The notes under the pieces were generated by a model. It had not been told where the DNA came from and ran no database searches. It saw nothing but the letters and a program-made list of their open reading frames with translations. Of a stretch of DNA of 64,000 bases, positions 1 through 11,265 are shown one piece after another. The translations under genes were made by a program, and so were the position numbers. How positions within the stretch are numbered: the first letter of the stretch is position 1; each line of letters starts with the position of its first letter. This stretch comes from Sipunculus nudus (Eukaryota > Annelida > Sipuncula > Golfingiida > Sipunculidae). The stretch spans positions 30,312,901-30,376,900 of the forward strand of contig CM049317.1 of assembly GCA_026874595.1 (NCBI GenBank), written 5' to 3'.

Positions 1-470
1 TAGGTCTGTATCGCTTATTGTTTTGAAGTTATGGCCCCAAATATAATGTAATTTTTAAAAAGTCGGGAAATATATTTTCTCACCTAACATGAGAATAGCT
101 GAAGCTGGAGACTTTTTTCAGGGATATAACTTCTTTGTCTACAGCATGTCTTTTCCCTGTAAGCACTGTTGATTTAATTTTCACAGGATATATACATAAG
201 GATTTAATCTTTAAAAATCTGAAGTTTTAAAGGAATTGATTGAAAAGAGAAGCTTTTATCTTGTTTTCAAACACCACGTCAAGTGTTGTTTACATCAAGC
301 CCACCTAGTAGTACAGCCTTCACTTTTGTTATTTTATCCTCTCCAGGCAGCTTTCCTTGGCTCACCTTGGCCACTACAAGCAGGCTTCCCCTGTGCCCTG
401 CACCCCCCCTCCCCCCAGCTGGTGCATTAACAAGATGAATATTATAATTTTCTGTATTTGATTCATTAGG
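1..470 (+). repeat. Interspersed repeat family R1, partial copy at the window edge
   Basis: The text from the first base to about 470 matches, with many differences, the interior of R1 copies at 39400-40290, 55449-57170 and 58109-60757. Shared landmarks in order are a 'gttatggccccaaa' block, a 'cacctaacatgagaatagctgaagc' type block, and an 'actgttgatttaattttcacag' block followed by 'cataaggattt'. No coding exon is seen. The 5' end of this copy lies before the window. Confidence 0.6.
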
Positions 471-1150
471 GCCCCGCTTGAAAAGCAGATGCCCTATAGA
501 TAGTAATCGACCTGTCCGTCTGTCTGTCTGTCTACCCGTCCGTCTGTCTGTCTGTCCGTCCGTCCGTCCATCTGTCCGTCTGTCTGTCCGTTCACAAATT
601 CTTTTCCGGATGATAACTCCAGTTTGGATTAGGCATGATATATGGTCATAGTCGGCCATTTTTCTGTAAGTTATATGGTAAAAACCATTACTGAACATCT
701 AGTAAGGTTGCATCTCTTAGCAAATATGCATGCAAAAGGACACACACTGTTAACACAATAACTCGTAAAAAGTATTTCATATAAGGTCCCCAGACTCACG
801 GCAGTGATGGACCTTTTGATGAACTACATCATGTTTAATGATGGGTGACCTTGATGGATTTTCAAGGTCACAGAGGTGATAATGCTAAAATGATGTTAAC
901 CAAATAGCTCGCAAACAATTTGACTAACACTGAACTTGCACCAGTAATGTTTGTTATAGAGGGCTAGGTCAAGTTCGAAGATGGATGACCTTGACAGCAG
1001 CGATAATTCTCAAATGATGTTAATGCAATAACATGCAAAAAATTTGATGAACAATCAAAATTCGTTTCTGCATAATAACTCCCCTAACATATGATGGATA
1101 GGATTCAAACATAAGATGTATCACCCATGGCCTAATGGAGAAGCTTATTG
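466..1150 (+). repeat. Interspersed repeat family R2 (CTGT/CCGT head, AGGTCA-rich body)
   Basis: It starts with a GGGCCCCGCTTG motif followed by a short inverted pair and a (CTGT/CCGT)n tract at 508-590. The body has the recurring 'ggatgataactccagtttgg' and 'caaggtcaca' phrases. Related heads occur at 3225, 40819 and 46804, and related bodies at 43790-44640 and 45700-47540. No ORF resembles a transposase, so this reads as a non-autonomous repeat of unknown class. Confidence 0.55.
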
Positions 1151-2860
1151 ATATTTGGGTCAGAAGGAAAAAAAAAAGTAATACACAGTTTGGTGTTCAG
1201 TTGCTGGTGTCTCCTTCAGCAGGCCAGAAATGGATGAATCTTTTTCAAGTCACTCGTGTACAGCGGCATTACATTTTCACAGCATATTTTGTACAGACAA
1301 TTTGAAGATTCCCCAGAAAAGGATACACTGGCCCAATGCACCACTGTGGCTCTCAATTAGTCCATGTTTGGACAAATCTATCTCCACTTCCAACTTCTCA
1401 AGGAATTTGGACCTATTATAGTGACCATCAACAAATTTACATTGATATTCATAAGTAGCCATTCTACACATCACAGCGCATCTGTAGACCCAAGCTGAAG
1501 AACAGCTGAATCTCAGTTCAAGAGAATGACCATTTTATCACTACTAACCAACAGCTGACTCTCTCTAATACTAAAAGGTTCATGTACAGACTCAAGTCTC
1601 ACATATAATAAGGCCAATTCAACATACAAATACTGGAAAAATATTTGACACAGCCCAGCCAAGACTTCAACCAAGAATAATTGGCACAGGTTATACAGAA
1701 ATACAGAAACTAAAAATGCATGCAGTTCTTTTTTATCATTATTTTGATAGCTTTGAACATTTTCCCTTTACCATATCTTTTCTTCCAGTTTATACATGTC
1801 AGCTGTTCTTTACAGGTTCTTTAATTTTCAAATATCACTCTATCAGCCCATGCTACCAAAGTACACCAAATTCACAGTACTTCAATTTATAATGACTGCA
1901 TCTTTTGCGGGGCCCTTACTCACCTGTCAGTTTTCTAGTTCTTATTCTAGGCTATGCTACATTTTAGATTGTGTATTGTACCACCAGGGTTACAATGATT
2001 AAAGTGCACATTTAACTGTGTCCACAAAGTGGTGTATTGCTATGAAAGTGTGGATGTTCATCAGATAAGTAATTCCTTATTTCAGAAGAGTAAAAACTTC
2101 ACCAGGTGTGAAATTGACTATTAATTTCAGTAATAAATTATAGCTGAGATAGTAATTATCACAATGATATTGTTTGTCCCTCATTCAACCAACAGTGTGT
2201 ATACTTTATTTGAAAAGACGTTTTTATTTAAGCAAATTTACTGAATCTTTTATTTTGGTGAATAAAATTAAGCATGAATGTACAAAACTTTTTAATACTG
2301 ATTCAAGGAATAATCTTGAAGATGCCATGTTTTGGCATTATTTTCTTTTAAATTCATTTTAAAAATTTGTGATTTAAAAATAATAAAATATATGTGTATG
2401 CAAAATATAACCCAATATGAGCTACACTCTGGATAACTAATGATTGCAACTTAGAATTCTGATATTTAAACTTATATTTTCAGATTTTTTATTAAAAATT
2501 TATAAAACTTTGTAAAAAAAATGAATCTGATAAAAACTATAAATGGAAAAATTGAATTTGCTAAAAAAATAGGCTTTAATATAAACTTTGATGAAATTAT
2601 TCCCTTGAAAGTGAAATAAAGGTATTAGTCCACTCTGACCACTTGTCTGTCCATCTGTAAATATTTCATATGCTTCACAGAATCGCAAAACTGTTTCTGT
2701 TTTTCTTCATGACAGTCTTGTCAGAGTATAAGTTTTGCAATAATATATTTAGAACTTTACTGTAACCAAGTAGGAGGGCCCCTTTCCTCTTTGCTTCCTT
2801 TATTCTTATATATATAAAACATTACAATAGAATATTTTGCATATTTTGCATTTGCAAAAA
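1151..2860. other. Gene-free stretch
   Basis: AT-rich sequence without a recognisable exon. The short ORFs here have no protein-like composition and no splice-site context. I saw no upstream XYLB exon in it. Confidence 0.5.
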
Positions 2861-3335
2861 TTTCAAACTTCAGCTGAGCACCATGACCCATGGGTCCCTT
2901 GAACATTACTTACTTATGATTAAATACATATTCTTTCTTCAAATTTGATACACAAGTGGTTTCTACCAAAATCTCAGATGTGTTAAGAAACAAGTCACCT
3001 TGACCTTCATTTCAAGGTCAAGTCAGCTGAAATAGAAATATTTTGTGAACGCTATAATTTTTTAGCCACTCAGTATTTTTTGTGACATTTGATATATGAA
3101 TTGTTCCTACCAAAATCTCAGAGGATTTAAAAAAAACTGGTGACCTTGACCTTCATTTTTGAAGCCAAATCAAATGAAATCTATGCTTTTTGTGAACCCC
3201 AAATTTTGAAGTAGTACATATTTTTAGGGCCCCGCTTGACAAGCGGTCCCCTATAGTGGTCACCGAGTCAGTCTGTCCTTCCGTCCATCCATCCTTCCGT
3301 CCTTCATTCAGTGACACTATCTTTCGCACACGATA
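2861..3335 (+). repeat. Repeat remnants before the satellite
   Basis: It holds an R1-type 3' end ('cagctgagcaccatgaccc' near 2873), two 'accttgaccttcattt' copies (about 3000 and 3145), and an R2-type head (GGGCCCCGCTTG near 3228) with a CCGTCC tract that leads directly into the 145-bp satellite. Confidence 0.5.
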
Positions 3336-4121
3336 ACTCAACAACAACATACTGCAGCTTTCCCAAATTCACAGGGATGATTGGTATCTATGACGGCTCC
3401 AGACCTATCGAATTACAGACTTGTCGGAATTCAAATATGGCTGCCACAGCCCAATCGCTGATTTTGTTTTGCACGCAATAACTCAACAACAACATACTAC
3501 AGCTTTCCCAAATTCACAGGGATGATTGGTACCTATGAGGGATCCAGGCCTATTGAATTACAGACTTGTCAGAATTCAAATATGACAGCCACAGCCCAAT
3601 CGCTGATTTTCTTTCGCACTCGATAACTCAACAACAACCTTATGCAGCTTTCCCAAATTCACAGGGATGGTTGGTACCTATTAGGGCTCCAGACCAATTG
3701 AATAACAGACCTGTTGGAATTCCAGTGTGGCTGCCACAGCCTGATAGCTGCTTTTCTTTCGCACGCTATAACTCAACAACAACCTACTGCAGCTTTCCCA
3801 AATTTACAGGGGTGATTGGTACTTCTGAGGGCTCCCGACCTGTTGAATAACAGACTTGTCAGAATTCCAATATGGCTGCCACAGCCTGATCCCTGATTTT
3901 CTTTTGTGCGCAATAACTCAACAACAACCTACAGCAGCTTTCCCAAGTTCACAGGGATGATTGGTCCCTATGAAGGCTACAGACCTATTGAATAACAGAC
4001 CTGTCTGAATTCCAATATGGCTGCCACAGCGGGATCGCTGATTTTCTTTCACGCGCAATAACTCAACAACAACCTTCTGCAGCTTTCCAAATTTCACAGG
4101 GATCATTGGTGACTATGGGGG
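3336..4121. repeat. Tandem satellite, 145-bp period, about 5.4 units, interrupted by a retrotransposon
   Basis: The phrase 'actcaacaacaac' recurs at 3336, 3481, 3626, 3771, 3916 and 4061, exactly 145 bp apart each time. Each unit also contains 'ctttcccaaattcacaggg', a 'ggctccagacc' block and 'atggctgccacagcc'. The sixth unit is cut at 4121 by the BEL/Pao insertion and resumes at 11266. A diverged single relic lies at 13290-13560. Because 145 is not a multiple of 3, the short ORFs here are not a coding repeat. Confidence 0.93.
4117..4121. repeat. Target site duplication, left copy
   Basis: GGGGG immediately precedes the TG that opens the 5' LTR. The same five bases follow the 3' LTR at 11266-11270. 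A 5-bp duplication is usual for BEL/Pao integrases. Confidence 0.85.
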
Positions 4122-4755
4122 TGTAAATGGCAGCTGCTCAATCCTTTAGAGAATTAGACCTCAAGCCATGAGGGCCTTAGCAGTAGCTGATACTATCCAG
4201 GGACTGGGTGTCTGGTGTCTTTGTTATGACCTGAGTGACCCTAGGCAGGCTGTCCACTGTGTACAGGGTAGCTCGTGGCTGGGGACAGTCTGTGTGTATC
4301 ATATTATACCCTCATGGCAAGGGTTTGTTTACAAGTGTATCTGTCCCAATTTCTTGCCCTGGTCTGTACTGTCCTCGCTGTCTGGACTGTCCTTGCTGCA
4401 TGGGCTGGGGGGAAGTGACGTAGTTGCCACGTAGTCCTTTAAGTAAAGTCAACAAGTCAGCAAGCATTAGAGAAAAGAAGATTTTAACTGTGGTCCTACC
4501 CCAGAGAAGCCATAAGTTTCGACGGTCAATCTGGTCAATCTGGTCAATCTGGTCAATCATTGGTCAATCCGGTTATTGGTCAGCCTAGTCAACCCAGTCA
4601 TTGATAAAGTAGAGAGCGAAGAAAGGATTGTAGATGGATATTGAAAGCTGTGAAATAGAAAGAACAGAATAAACATTTTATACTACATTGTCTTCGCTTC
4701 ATGATGACCCGTGCGATTCGAGGCTAAAATAAGATCAGGGGTGGAGGCCGCTACA
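4122..4755 (+). repeat. 5' LTR of the BEL/Pao element
   Basis: 634 bp, TGTAAATGG...GCTACA. It holds a short internal tandem array with a GGTCAATCT unit (about 4534-4570) and an AATAAA at about 4668, a likely polyadenylation signal. It matches the 3' LTR base for base as far as I can read. Confidence 0.95.
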
Positions 4756-5003
4756 GTCGAAACTTTTACTTCCGAGTGGACAATTCAGTGAAAATTACCG
4801 TCGGTGATAACGTGATTCTCCAAGGGTCATGGTCACATCAGTCAATGAGATGAGTTGTATCTTCAAGTGGTGTCGCAGTTAATTGTTGATGCAGGTCCTA
4901 AGAGTTACCTATACCTGCTGACTCCTGCTACGCCTAAGGATAGTGAAGGAAACCTGTTGTGCATGATAAAGTTCACTGACTGTAACACTAAAAACAGAGA
5001 AAA
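4756..5003 (+). other. Untranslated leader of the BEL/Pao element
   Basis: This is the internal sequence between the 5' LTR and the gag-pol start. No primer binding site starting TGG lies directly after the LTR; the nearest TGG is about 20 bases in, so the primer tRNA is not assigned. Two short open stretches (4759-4851 and 4855-5058) are protein-like in composition and may be remnants, but I assign no function. Confidence 0.5.
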
Positions 5004-8000
5004 ATGGCTGATCACAAGGAAAAAGCAGACGCACTTGCTCAAGAGACTGCCCATCTGAGTGAATCGATTGAGACCACTGTAATCTCAGAATACAACAGGC
5101 AGCTGTCTAGTGAAAGACAGGACAGTCAGCAGGAAGCCGATCCTGAACATCATGATTTGCGGCGTTCTACGCGAGATCATAGGCCGACTGAGAAATCTCT
5201 ACAGTTCAGAGCTGAGCAGTTCAAATCAAAGGAAAGAGAATTCAACAAAGTTTACAACACATTCAAACTGGAGTTACTTCAGATCAGAGAAAGCATTAAA
5301 AGGGACTGCAGTGAAGAAGAACTGTTCGATCTGCAAGAAGGTCTTGAAAAGGCTTACAAAAAGGTGGAAGGAGTTTATGAAGACTTAAGAACAAACATAC
5401 CAATCATAAACGACTTTACTGCCTTCCAACGCAGGATGGACACAGCTACAGCCTGTAAAGGAGACATGTTGTCTCACCTTAACTTGAGAATCTCCGAAGT
5501 TGGAGTTAAGGCGTTTAATTTGAAAGAGGAAGTCGTTCACCTGAAGGCTTTAAAAAAGACCTATGCTTCCTCAGTGTACAGCGCGGCCACTGAAAGCAGC
5601 GTGAGATCATCAGCAAAAAGCGTCAGTGAAAAGGCAGTTGAAACTGCTGCAGACCTCGCCGTCAAGCGTGTTCGTGTCAAGGCACTGACCAGGCAAGAAC
5701 AAGAAAGAGCCTACCTTTTGCATCTTGAAGCCGAAAGGAGAAGAAAGGACGAGGAAGTAGAGGCTCAGCGTCGAAAACTCGAAATTCTGAGAGCAGAACA
5801 GGAAGTAGAGGAGGACGATGCTAAACTTAAAGTGTTTATCGCCGCAGCTACCAACAGTGAGGAGGTAGCAAGTGAGCTGAGCGCCTCATCATCTACTCAG
5901 AACCCACATGATCCTGTGTTAAACCCACAAGCTCCAGCTTTTATCCCTCCTATGCCATCCCTTCCAACAAACCTGCCTGACACAGGGAATGCAAAAGGTG
6001 AATCGTCCCTGGTACTTGCCTTAGCAAACGCAATGGACAGGAATCGACTCCCAGTGCCAACGCCAAGGGTTTTCAGTGGCAGTCCCATTGAGTTTGTCTC
6101 CTTTAAAAGGAGTTTTAAGACGCTGATAGAGAATAAAGGAATAAGTGCGGAAGAGAAAATATACTACCTACAACAGTATATAGCAGGGGATGCTAAAGAA
6201 GCCATAGCTGGATGTTTCTTCGGTACCTGTGAAGAGGACTATCAACGGGCCTGGGAAACCCTAGAGAAACGGTATGGACATCCCTTCAAGGTGCAGGAAG
6301 CCTTTAGAAACAAATTAGATAAGTGGCCTAAGGTCGGCCAAAGAGATGTCTCCCTGAATGCTAGCAGTGGAAATTCAAGTACAACAAATGTCGTACCTGT
6401 ATGGCTTTCCTCAGCTCAAAATCCCCAGAGTGAGAAATTAGTATATGCCCTTCTGGACACCCAAAGTGATAACACATTTATTGATGAGAGGGTGTGTGAA
6501 GGACTCTCAGTACCTACAGAGTCTGTCAAACTCAAGTTGACTACGTTACTTGGAAAGGATGTATCAGTGATTTGTGACAGGGTTAGTGGTCTTCGAGTAA
6601 GAGGATACACCTCGGGCCAGTATATCGATCTTCCCTCGGCCTACACTCAGAGTTTCATCCCACTTGATAGACAGCACATTCCAACAAGTGAAACAGCCAA
6701 GTCCTGGAATCACCTTGCTTCAATTGCACCTGAGATGCCTCCACTGATGGACTGCGAAATTGGATTGCTGATAGGTTACAACTGTTCTACTGCTTTAGCT
6801 CCACGTCAGGTAATTACAGGCGAGACTGGTCAGCCATATGCAGTCAAAACTGACCTAGGTTGGAGCATAGTTGGAAGTCTAGCAACCATTGACTCTACTG
6901 AAGTTTCAGGATTTTGTCACCGCACTAGTTTGAAGGAAGCTCCACCAGTTACACCACTTGATGTTCTCAATGTGTTAGAATCTGACTTTAGAAACTCAAA
7001 GAGCAGAGACGTGATTACTTCCCAGGATGACATCAAATTTCTACAGATATTGGAGAACAACATAGTAAAAAATGCCAAGGACCATTTTGAGTTACCTTTA
7101 CCCTTCAGAACCCGACCTGAATTGCCAAACAACCGTAAACTGGCTGACATAAGGTTGTCCCACCTCAAGAAACGCTTAGACAGTAATCCTCAGTATAAGG
7201 AACGCTACACACAAACCATCGAAGAAACCCTGAAGGATGGCCATGCAGAGCTGGCAGAGGGAGTGCCAAATCCGGGCGAGCTATACTATATCCCACATCA
7301 CGGAGTATGGCATCCGAAAAAGCCAGACAAACTAAGGGTGGTTTTTGACTGTTCAGCAAGATACAGAGGGGAGTCCTTGAATGACCATCTGCTATCAGGT
7401 CCTGACCTCACGAATAACCTGTTTGGGGTTTTGTGCCGGTTCCGCAGACATCCAGTTGCAGTGATGTGTGACGTCGAAAAAATGTTTCATCAGTTTCATG
7501 TCAGTCCTGATGATAGGAACTACCTTAGATTTCTCTGGTGGGAGGGAGGTGACACCAGCAAAGAGCCACTGGACTACAGAATGAATGTACACTTGTTTGG
7601 TGCGACATCTTCGCCAGGATGTGCCAACTTTGGCTTGAAACATCTTGCTAAAATGTATGGTGAGAAATACCCACTGGCTGCTTCATTCCTGAGTCAAGAC
7701 TTTTATGTTGACGATGGTGTAACAAGTGTAGAAAGTGTTCAAGTGGCAAAGAGATTGGTTAAGGAGGCTCGTGAACTTTGCTCACTTGGGAAATTACGCC
7801 TTCATAAGTTTTTGTCCAACAACCGCAGTGTCATTGAGAGTATTCCAGTCTCTGAACGAGCTAAGGGAATCCAAGAAGTAAATTTGCAGAGGGATGACCT
7901 ACCTGTTGAAAGAACCTTGGGCCTCCACTGGAACACTGAGCCTGATGTGTTCACATTCCAACTGCAAGTGAAAGAACACCCTAACACCCGTAGAGGAATC

Positions 8001-10286
8001 TTAGCAACCGTCGCAAGTGTGTATGACCCACTTGGATTCATAGCGCCGTTTGTTCTTCAAGGCAAAGCCATCCTCCAGGAAATGTGCAAGCGCGGCACAG
8101 CATGGGACGAACCCATTTCAGATAGTCTGAGGCCACGGTGGGAGGAATGGAAGAAGGATATCCGTAACCTCTGCAAGATCAAGATTCCTAGGTGCTACAA
8201 ACCTTCAGATCTCAATTCAGTTTCCAGAGTAGAAATCCATCACTTCTCTGATGCAAGCACCAAGGGTTATGGTATGTGTTCATACTTGCGATTCGTGGGT
8301 CCGGAGAGAGCACATTGCCGTCTGGTCGCCAGTAAAGCGAGAGTTTCTCCTGTAAAGGTTGTCACCATACAACGGCTTGAACTCACTGCAGCAATGGTCG
8401 CTGCCAAAATGAGCATTAAACTAAAAGAGGAGCTACAAATTCCTATTGACGGGGAATACTTCTGGAGTGATTCACAAATCGTTCTAGCCTACATCAGTAA
8501 TGATGCCAAGAGGTTTCATGTGTTTGTGGCCAATAGAGTTCAGTGTATCAGGGAGCATACAGATGTCAAACAGTGGCATTATGTAACCACCGAAAACAAT
8601 CCTGCTGATCATGCCTCTCGTGGCCTAAGTGCAGATGAGCTCCTTACAACAAATTGGTTCACAGGACCAGAGTTCCTCCAGAGGGCCGATTGGACAGCCA
8701 CATCTTCAATAAACCCAAGTCTGATGGTGGGAGACCCAGAAGTCAGAGTTCAGGCACTGAATGTTAAGTCAACCAGCTCTAATGACATTCTAGAGAGGCT
8801 TTCAAGGTTTTCTGATTGGAATCTCCTGACTAGAATTGTGGCGCGAATAAGACGTATTGTTCCTGGAAGGCCTCAAGATAAGTTTCTGAATGTTAGTGAA
8901 ATCAACCAAGCAGCTCACTGTGTGATCAAGCTAGTTCAACAAGCTGCTTTTCAAGATGAATTGCAAGCACTTTGCCGAAACAAGGAAGTTGCCTCGACTA
9001 GCAAGTTACACAGTCTCTGTCCATACATGGAAAACGGCGTAATTAGAGTTGGAGGGCGTCTGCGTAGTTCTTCAATGGGTTTAGATCAAAAGCACCCTCT
9101 AGTGTTGCCTAAGGATGGGCATATCACCAAGATCATAATTGAACACTGCCACAAACAGATACAGCATCAAGGACGAGGTCAAACCTTAAATCAAATACGA
9201 AGCCAAGGATATTGGATCATCGGAGGAAGCAAAGCAGTGGCCGACTTTATCAGAAATTGTGTACATTGCCGCAAGCTGAGACGTCCTGTCGAGGAACAAA
9301 AAATGGCGGATTTGCCAGAGGACCGTGTAGAGCCGCTGCCACCTTTCAGTTCATGCGGAATGGACTGCTTTGGACCCTTTGTCACTAAGCAAGGCCGTAA
9401 AGAGTACAAGCGATATGGATTGCTCTTTACGTGCCTGTGTTCGAGAGCAGTGCATATTGAGATGTTAGAAGACCTGACCACCGACCATTTCATCATTGGT
9501 CTTCGATGCTTCATTGCCTTGAGAGGTGCTGTGTCTCACATACGATCGGACCAGGGCAGCAACTTTGTTGGAGCCAAAAATGAGTTGACAGCTGCTCTGA
9601 ATGAATTAGATGTGGACCGAATAGCTACATTCCTGGCTAAGAAACAATGTTCCTTTGTCTTCGGTGCTCCTGGCTCGAGTCATTCTGGTGGTGTCTGGGA
9701 GAGACAGATAAGATCTATCAGGAATGTTCTAAACTCAACAATTGGTCTGTGTCCTGGTCGACTAGATGATGCATCCCTGCGATGTTTGTTCTACGAAGCC
9801 ATGATGATTGTCAACAGCCGACCCCTAGCCCCACCAGGCAATGATCCCAGTGATGAGCCCTTAACACCAAACCACCTGATCACTATGAAGTCCACTATGC
9901 CTTTACCTCCACCTGGGGACTTTGTTAGGGAAGATCTGTATGGGCGTAAACGATGGCGCCGTATCCAGTACTTGCTAGAGCAGTTTTGGAGTCGATGGCG
10001 GAAGGAGTACCTGCTCAATTTAACAAAGCGCCAAAAGTGGAACACTCAACGTCGAAATATTCAGGTTGGGGACATTGTTATGGTAGTGGACGCTGACGTC
10101 CCAAGAATGGAATGGCCATTAGCAAGTGTCATTGAAACTCAAAGAGACGATGACCAACTGGTAAGACGTGTCAAGGTTCGTTTGGGTACCTCCGCTCTTG
10201 ATCAGAAAGGAAGACCCAAGAAGAGGTCATCTATACTCGAGAGACCTGTCCAAAAGATTGTTGTGCTTTTGGAATCCATTGAATAA
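5004..10286 (+). CDS. BEL/Pao gag-pol polyprotein, 1,760 aa, uninterrupted
   Basis: Retrotransposon polyprotein. The N-terminal gag part is charged with coiled-coil stretches (about residues 60-130 and 225-280). A DUF1759 gag domain covers about 354-443. The aspartic protease (DUF1758/A17 type) shows LLDTQSD at about 483-489. Reverse transcriptase covers about 770-990 with YVDD at 901-904. RNase H starts near HFSDAS at 1080. The integrase has an HHCC zinc finger from about H1381, then a catalytic core with D1454, D1516 and E1566. A DUF5641 domain lies at about 1660-1720. In the family a CCHC zinc knuckle and about 200 residues normally separate DUF1759 from the protease. Here only about 40 residues do, and I find no CCHC motif, so an in-frame internal loss is inferred. 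No stop or frameshift interrupts the frame. The start ATG is the first in frame after the leader. Confidence 0.95.
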   Translation: MADHKEKADALAQETAHLSESIETTVISEYNRQLSSERQDSQQEADPEHHDLRRSTRDHRPTEKSLQFRAEQFKSKEREFNKVYNTFKLELLQIRESIKRDCSEEELFDLQEGLEKAYKKVEGVYEDLRTNIPIINDFTAFQRRMDTATACKGDMLSHLNLRISEVGVKAFNLKEEVVHLKALKKTYASSVYSAATESSVRSSAKSVSEKAVETAADLAVKRVRVKALTRQEQERAYLLHLEAERRRKDEEVEAQRRKLEILRAEQEVEEDDAKLKVFIAAATNSEEVASELSASSSTQNPHDPVLNPQAPAFIPPMPSLPTNLPDTGNAKGESSLVLALANAMDRNRLPVPTPRVFSGSPIEFVSFKRSFKTLIENKGISAEEKIYYLQQYIAGDAKEAIAGCFFGTCEEDYQRAWETLEKRYGHPFKVQEAFRNKLDKWPKVGQRDVSLNASSGNSSTTNVVPVWLSSAQNPQSEKLVYALLDTQSDNTFIDERVCEGLSVPTESVKLKLTTLLGKDVSVICDRVSGLRVRGYTSGQYIDLPSAYTQSFIPLDRQHIPTSETAKSWNHLASIAPEMPPLMDCEIGLLIGYNCSTALAPRQVITGETGQPYAVKTDLGWSIVGSLATIDSTEVSGFCHRTSLKEAPPVTPLDVLNVLESDFRNSKSRDVITSQDDIKFLQILENNIVKNAKDHFELPLPFRTRPELPNNRKLADIRLSHLKKRLDSNPQYKERYTQTIEETLKDGHAELAEGVPNPGELYYIPHHGVWHPKKPDKLRVVFDCSARYRGESLNDHLLSGPDLTNNLFGVLCRFRRHPVAVMCDVEKMFHQFHVSPDDRNYLRFLWWEGGDTSKEPLDYRMNVHLFGATSSPGCANFGLKHLAKMYGEKYPLAASFLSQDFYVDDGVTSVESVQVAKRLVKEARELCSLGKLRLHKFLSNNRSVIESIPVSERAKGIQEVNLQRDDLPVERTLGLHWNTEPDVFTFQLQVKEHPNTRRGILATVASVYDPLGFIAPFVLQGKAILQEMCKRGTAWDEPISDSLRPRWEEWKKDIRNLCKIKIPRCYKPSDLNSVSRVEIHHFSDASTKGYGMCSYLRFVGPERAHCRLVASKARVSPVKVVTIQRLELTAAMVAAKMSIKLKEELQIPIDGEYFWSDSQIVLAYISNDAKRFHVFVANRVQCIREHTDVKQWHYVTTENNPADHASRGLSADELLTTNWFTGPEFLQRADWTATSSINPSLMVGDPEVRVQALNVKSTSSNDILERLSRFSDWNLLTRIVARIRRIVPGRPQDKFLNVSEINQAAHCVIKLVQQAAFQDELQALCRNKEVASTSKLHSLCPYMENGVIRVGGRLRSSSMGLDQKHPLVLPKDGHITKIIIEHCHKQIQHQGRGQTLNQIRSQGYWIIGGSKAVADFIRNCVHCRKLRRPVEEQKMADLPEDRVEPLPPFSSCGMDCFGPFVTKQGRKEYKRYGLLFTCLCSRAVHIEMLEDLTTDHFIIGLRCFIALRGAVSHIRSDQGSNFVGAKNELTAALNELDVDRIATFLAKKQCSFVFGAPGSSHSGGVWERQIRSIRNVLNSTIGLCPGRLDDASLRCLFYEAMMIVNSRPLAPPGNDPSDEPLTPNHLITMKSTMPLPPPGDFVREDLYGRKRWRRIQYLLEQFWSRWRKEYLLNLTKRQKWNTQRRNIQVGDIVMVVDADVPRMEWPLASVIETQRDDDQLVRRVKVRLGTSALDQKGRPKKRSSILERPVQKIVVLLESIE

Positions 10287-10631
10287 TTGACTGTATGGAC
10301 TCTGTGTATTCATAGTAATCAAGTCATAACATTTTGTCATTTGGTTTAATTAATCAATATAGATATGACTGAGTATTACTCATTTATTGTACCTATATTT
10401 GTTTATTTAGTTAAGGTCTAGTAACTTCTACAGGGTCAGCATGATATGTATGTTACATTATATATGAGTCAATCAGCCGTTACTAGTAATTTCACCTTGA
10501 ATAACTCCTTGATTTTAACTTTCCAGGTTTAGCATAGATGTTGAGTTGGAGCAGCTTACCGTTAAATTGCTTACTTTCTTATAATTATCACATTTCTTGT
10601 ATTTGGATTTACTGTAAGCAATTGGTGGGAG
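10287..10631 (+). other. 3' non-coding region of the BEL/Pao element
   Basis: AT-rich sequence between the gag-pol stop and the 3' LTR. The bases just before the LTR (GGTGGGAG) form only a short purine tract, the candidate polypurine primer. No env ORF. Confidence 0.7.
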
Positions 10632-11265
10632 TGTAAATGGCAGCTGCTCAATCCTTTAGAGAATTAGACCTCAAGCCATGAGGGCCTTAGCAGTAGCTGA
10701 TACTATCCAGGGACTGGGTGTCTGGTGTCTTTGTTATGACCTGAGTGACCCTAGGCAGGCTGTCCACTGTGTACAGGGTAGCTCGTGGCTGGGGACAGTC
10801 TGTGTGTATCATATTATACCCTCATGGCAAGGGTTTGTTTACAAGTGTATCTGTCCCAATTTCTTGCCCTGGTCTGTACTGTCCTCGCTGTCTGGACTGT
10901 CCTTGCTGCATGGGCTGGGGGGAAGTGACGTAGTTGCCACGTAGTCCTTTAAGTAAAGTCAACAAGTCAGCAAGCATTAGAGAAAAGAAGATTTTAACTG
11001 TGGTCCTACCCCAGAGAAGCCATAAGTTTCGACGGTCAATCTGGTCAATCTGGTCAATCTGGTCAATCATTGGTCAATCCGGTTATTGGTCAGCCTAGTC
11101 AACCCAGTCATTGATAAAGTAGAGAGCGAAGAAAGGATTGTAGATGGATATTGAAAGCTGTGAAATAGAAAGAACAGAATAAACATTTTATACTACATTG
11201 TCTTCGCTTCATGATGACCCGTGCGATTCGAGGCTAAAATAAGATCAGGGGTGGAGGCCGCTACA
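10632..11265 (+). repeat. 3' LTR of the BEL/Pao element
   Basis: 634 bp, same start and end as the 5' LTR, with no difference seen on reading the two through side by side. It is followed by GGGGG (11266-11270) and then the interrupted satellite unit. Confidence 0.95.

Larger units (their letters stand above)
4122..11265 (+). mobile_element. Complete BEL/Pao LTR retrotransposon, 7,144 bp
   Basis: Two 634-bp direct LTRs, each starting TG and ending CA, flank a single gag-pol ORF whose domain order is protease, reverse transcriptase, RNase H, integrase, the BEL/Pao order. A GGGGG target duplication borders it. Rejoining the flanks across the element reconstitutes a normal 145-bp satellite unit ('ggctccagacc' block), so the empty site is evident. 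The LTRs read as identical by eye, indicating a very young insertion. It lies in the same orientation as XYLB and upstream of the first visible XYLB exon. No envelope-like ORF is present. The predicted gag part is shortened (see the CDS). Confidence 0.95.

Noticed and set aside
279-698. 139-codon minus-strand frame rich in RTDRRTDG
   Set aside because: It is the translation of a (CTGT/CCGT)n microsatellite tract in a repeat head.
4168-4434. 88-codon open frame in the 5' LTR, repeated at 10678-10944
   Set aside because: It lies wholly inside the LTR, is duplicated only because the LTR is, and has no recognisable domain.
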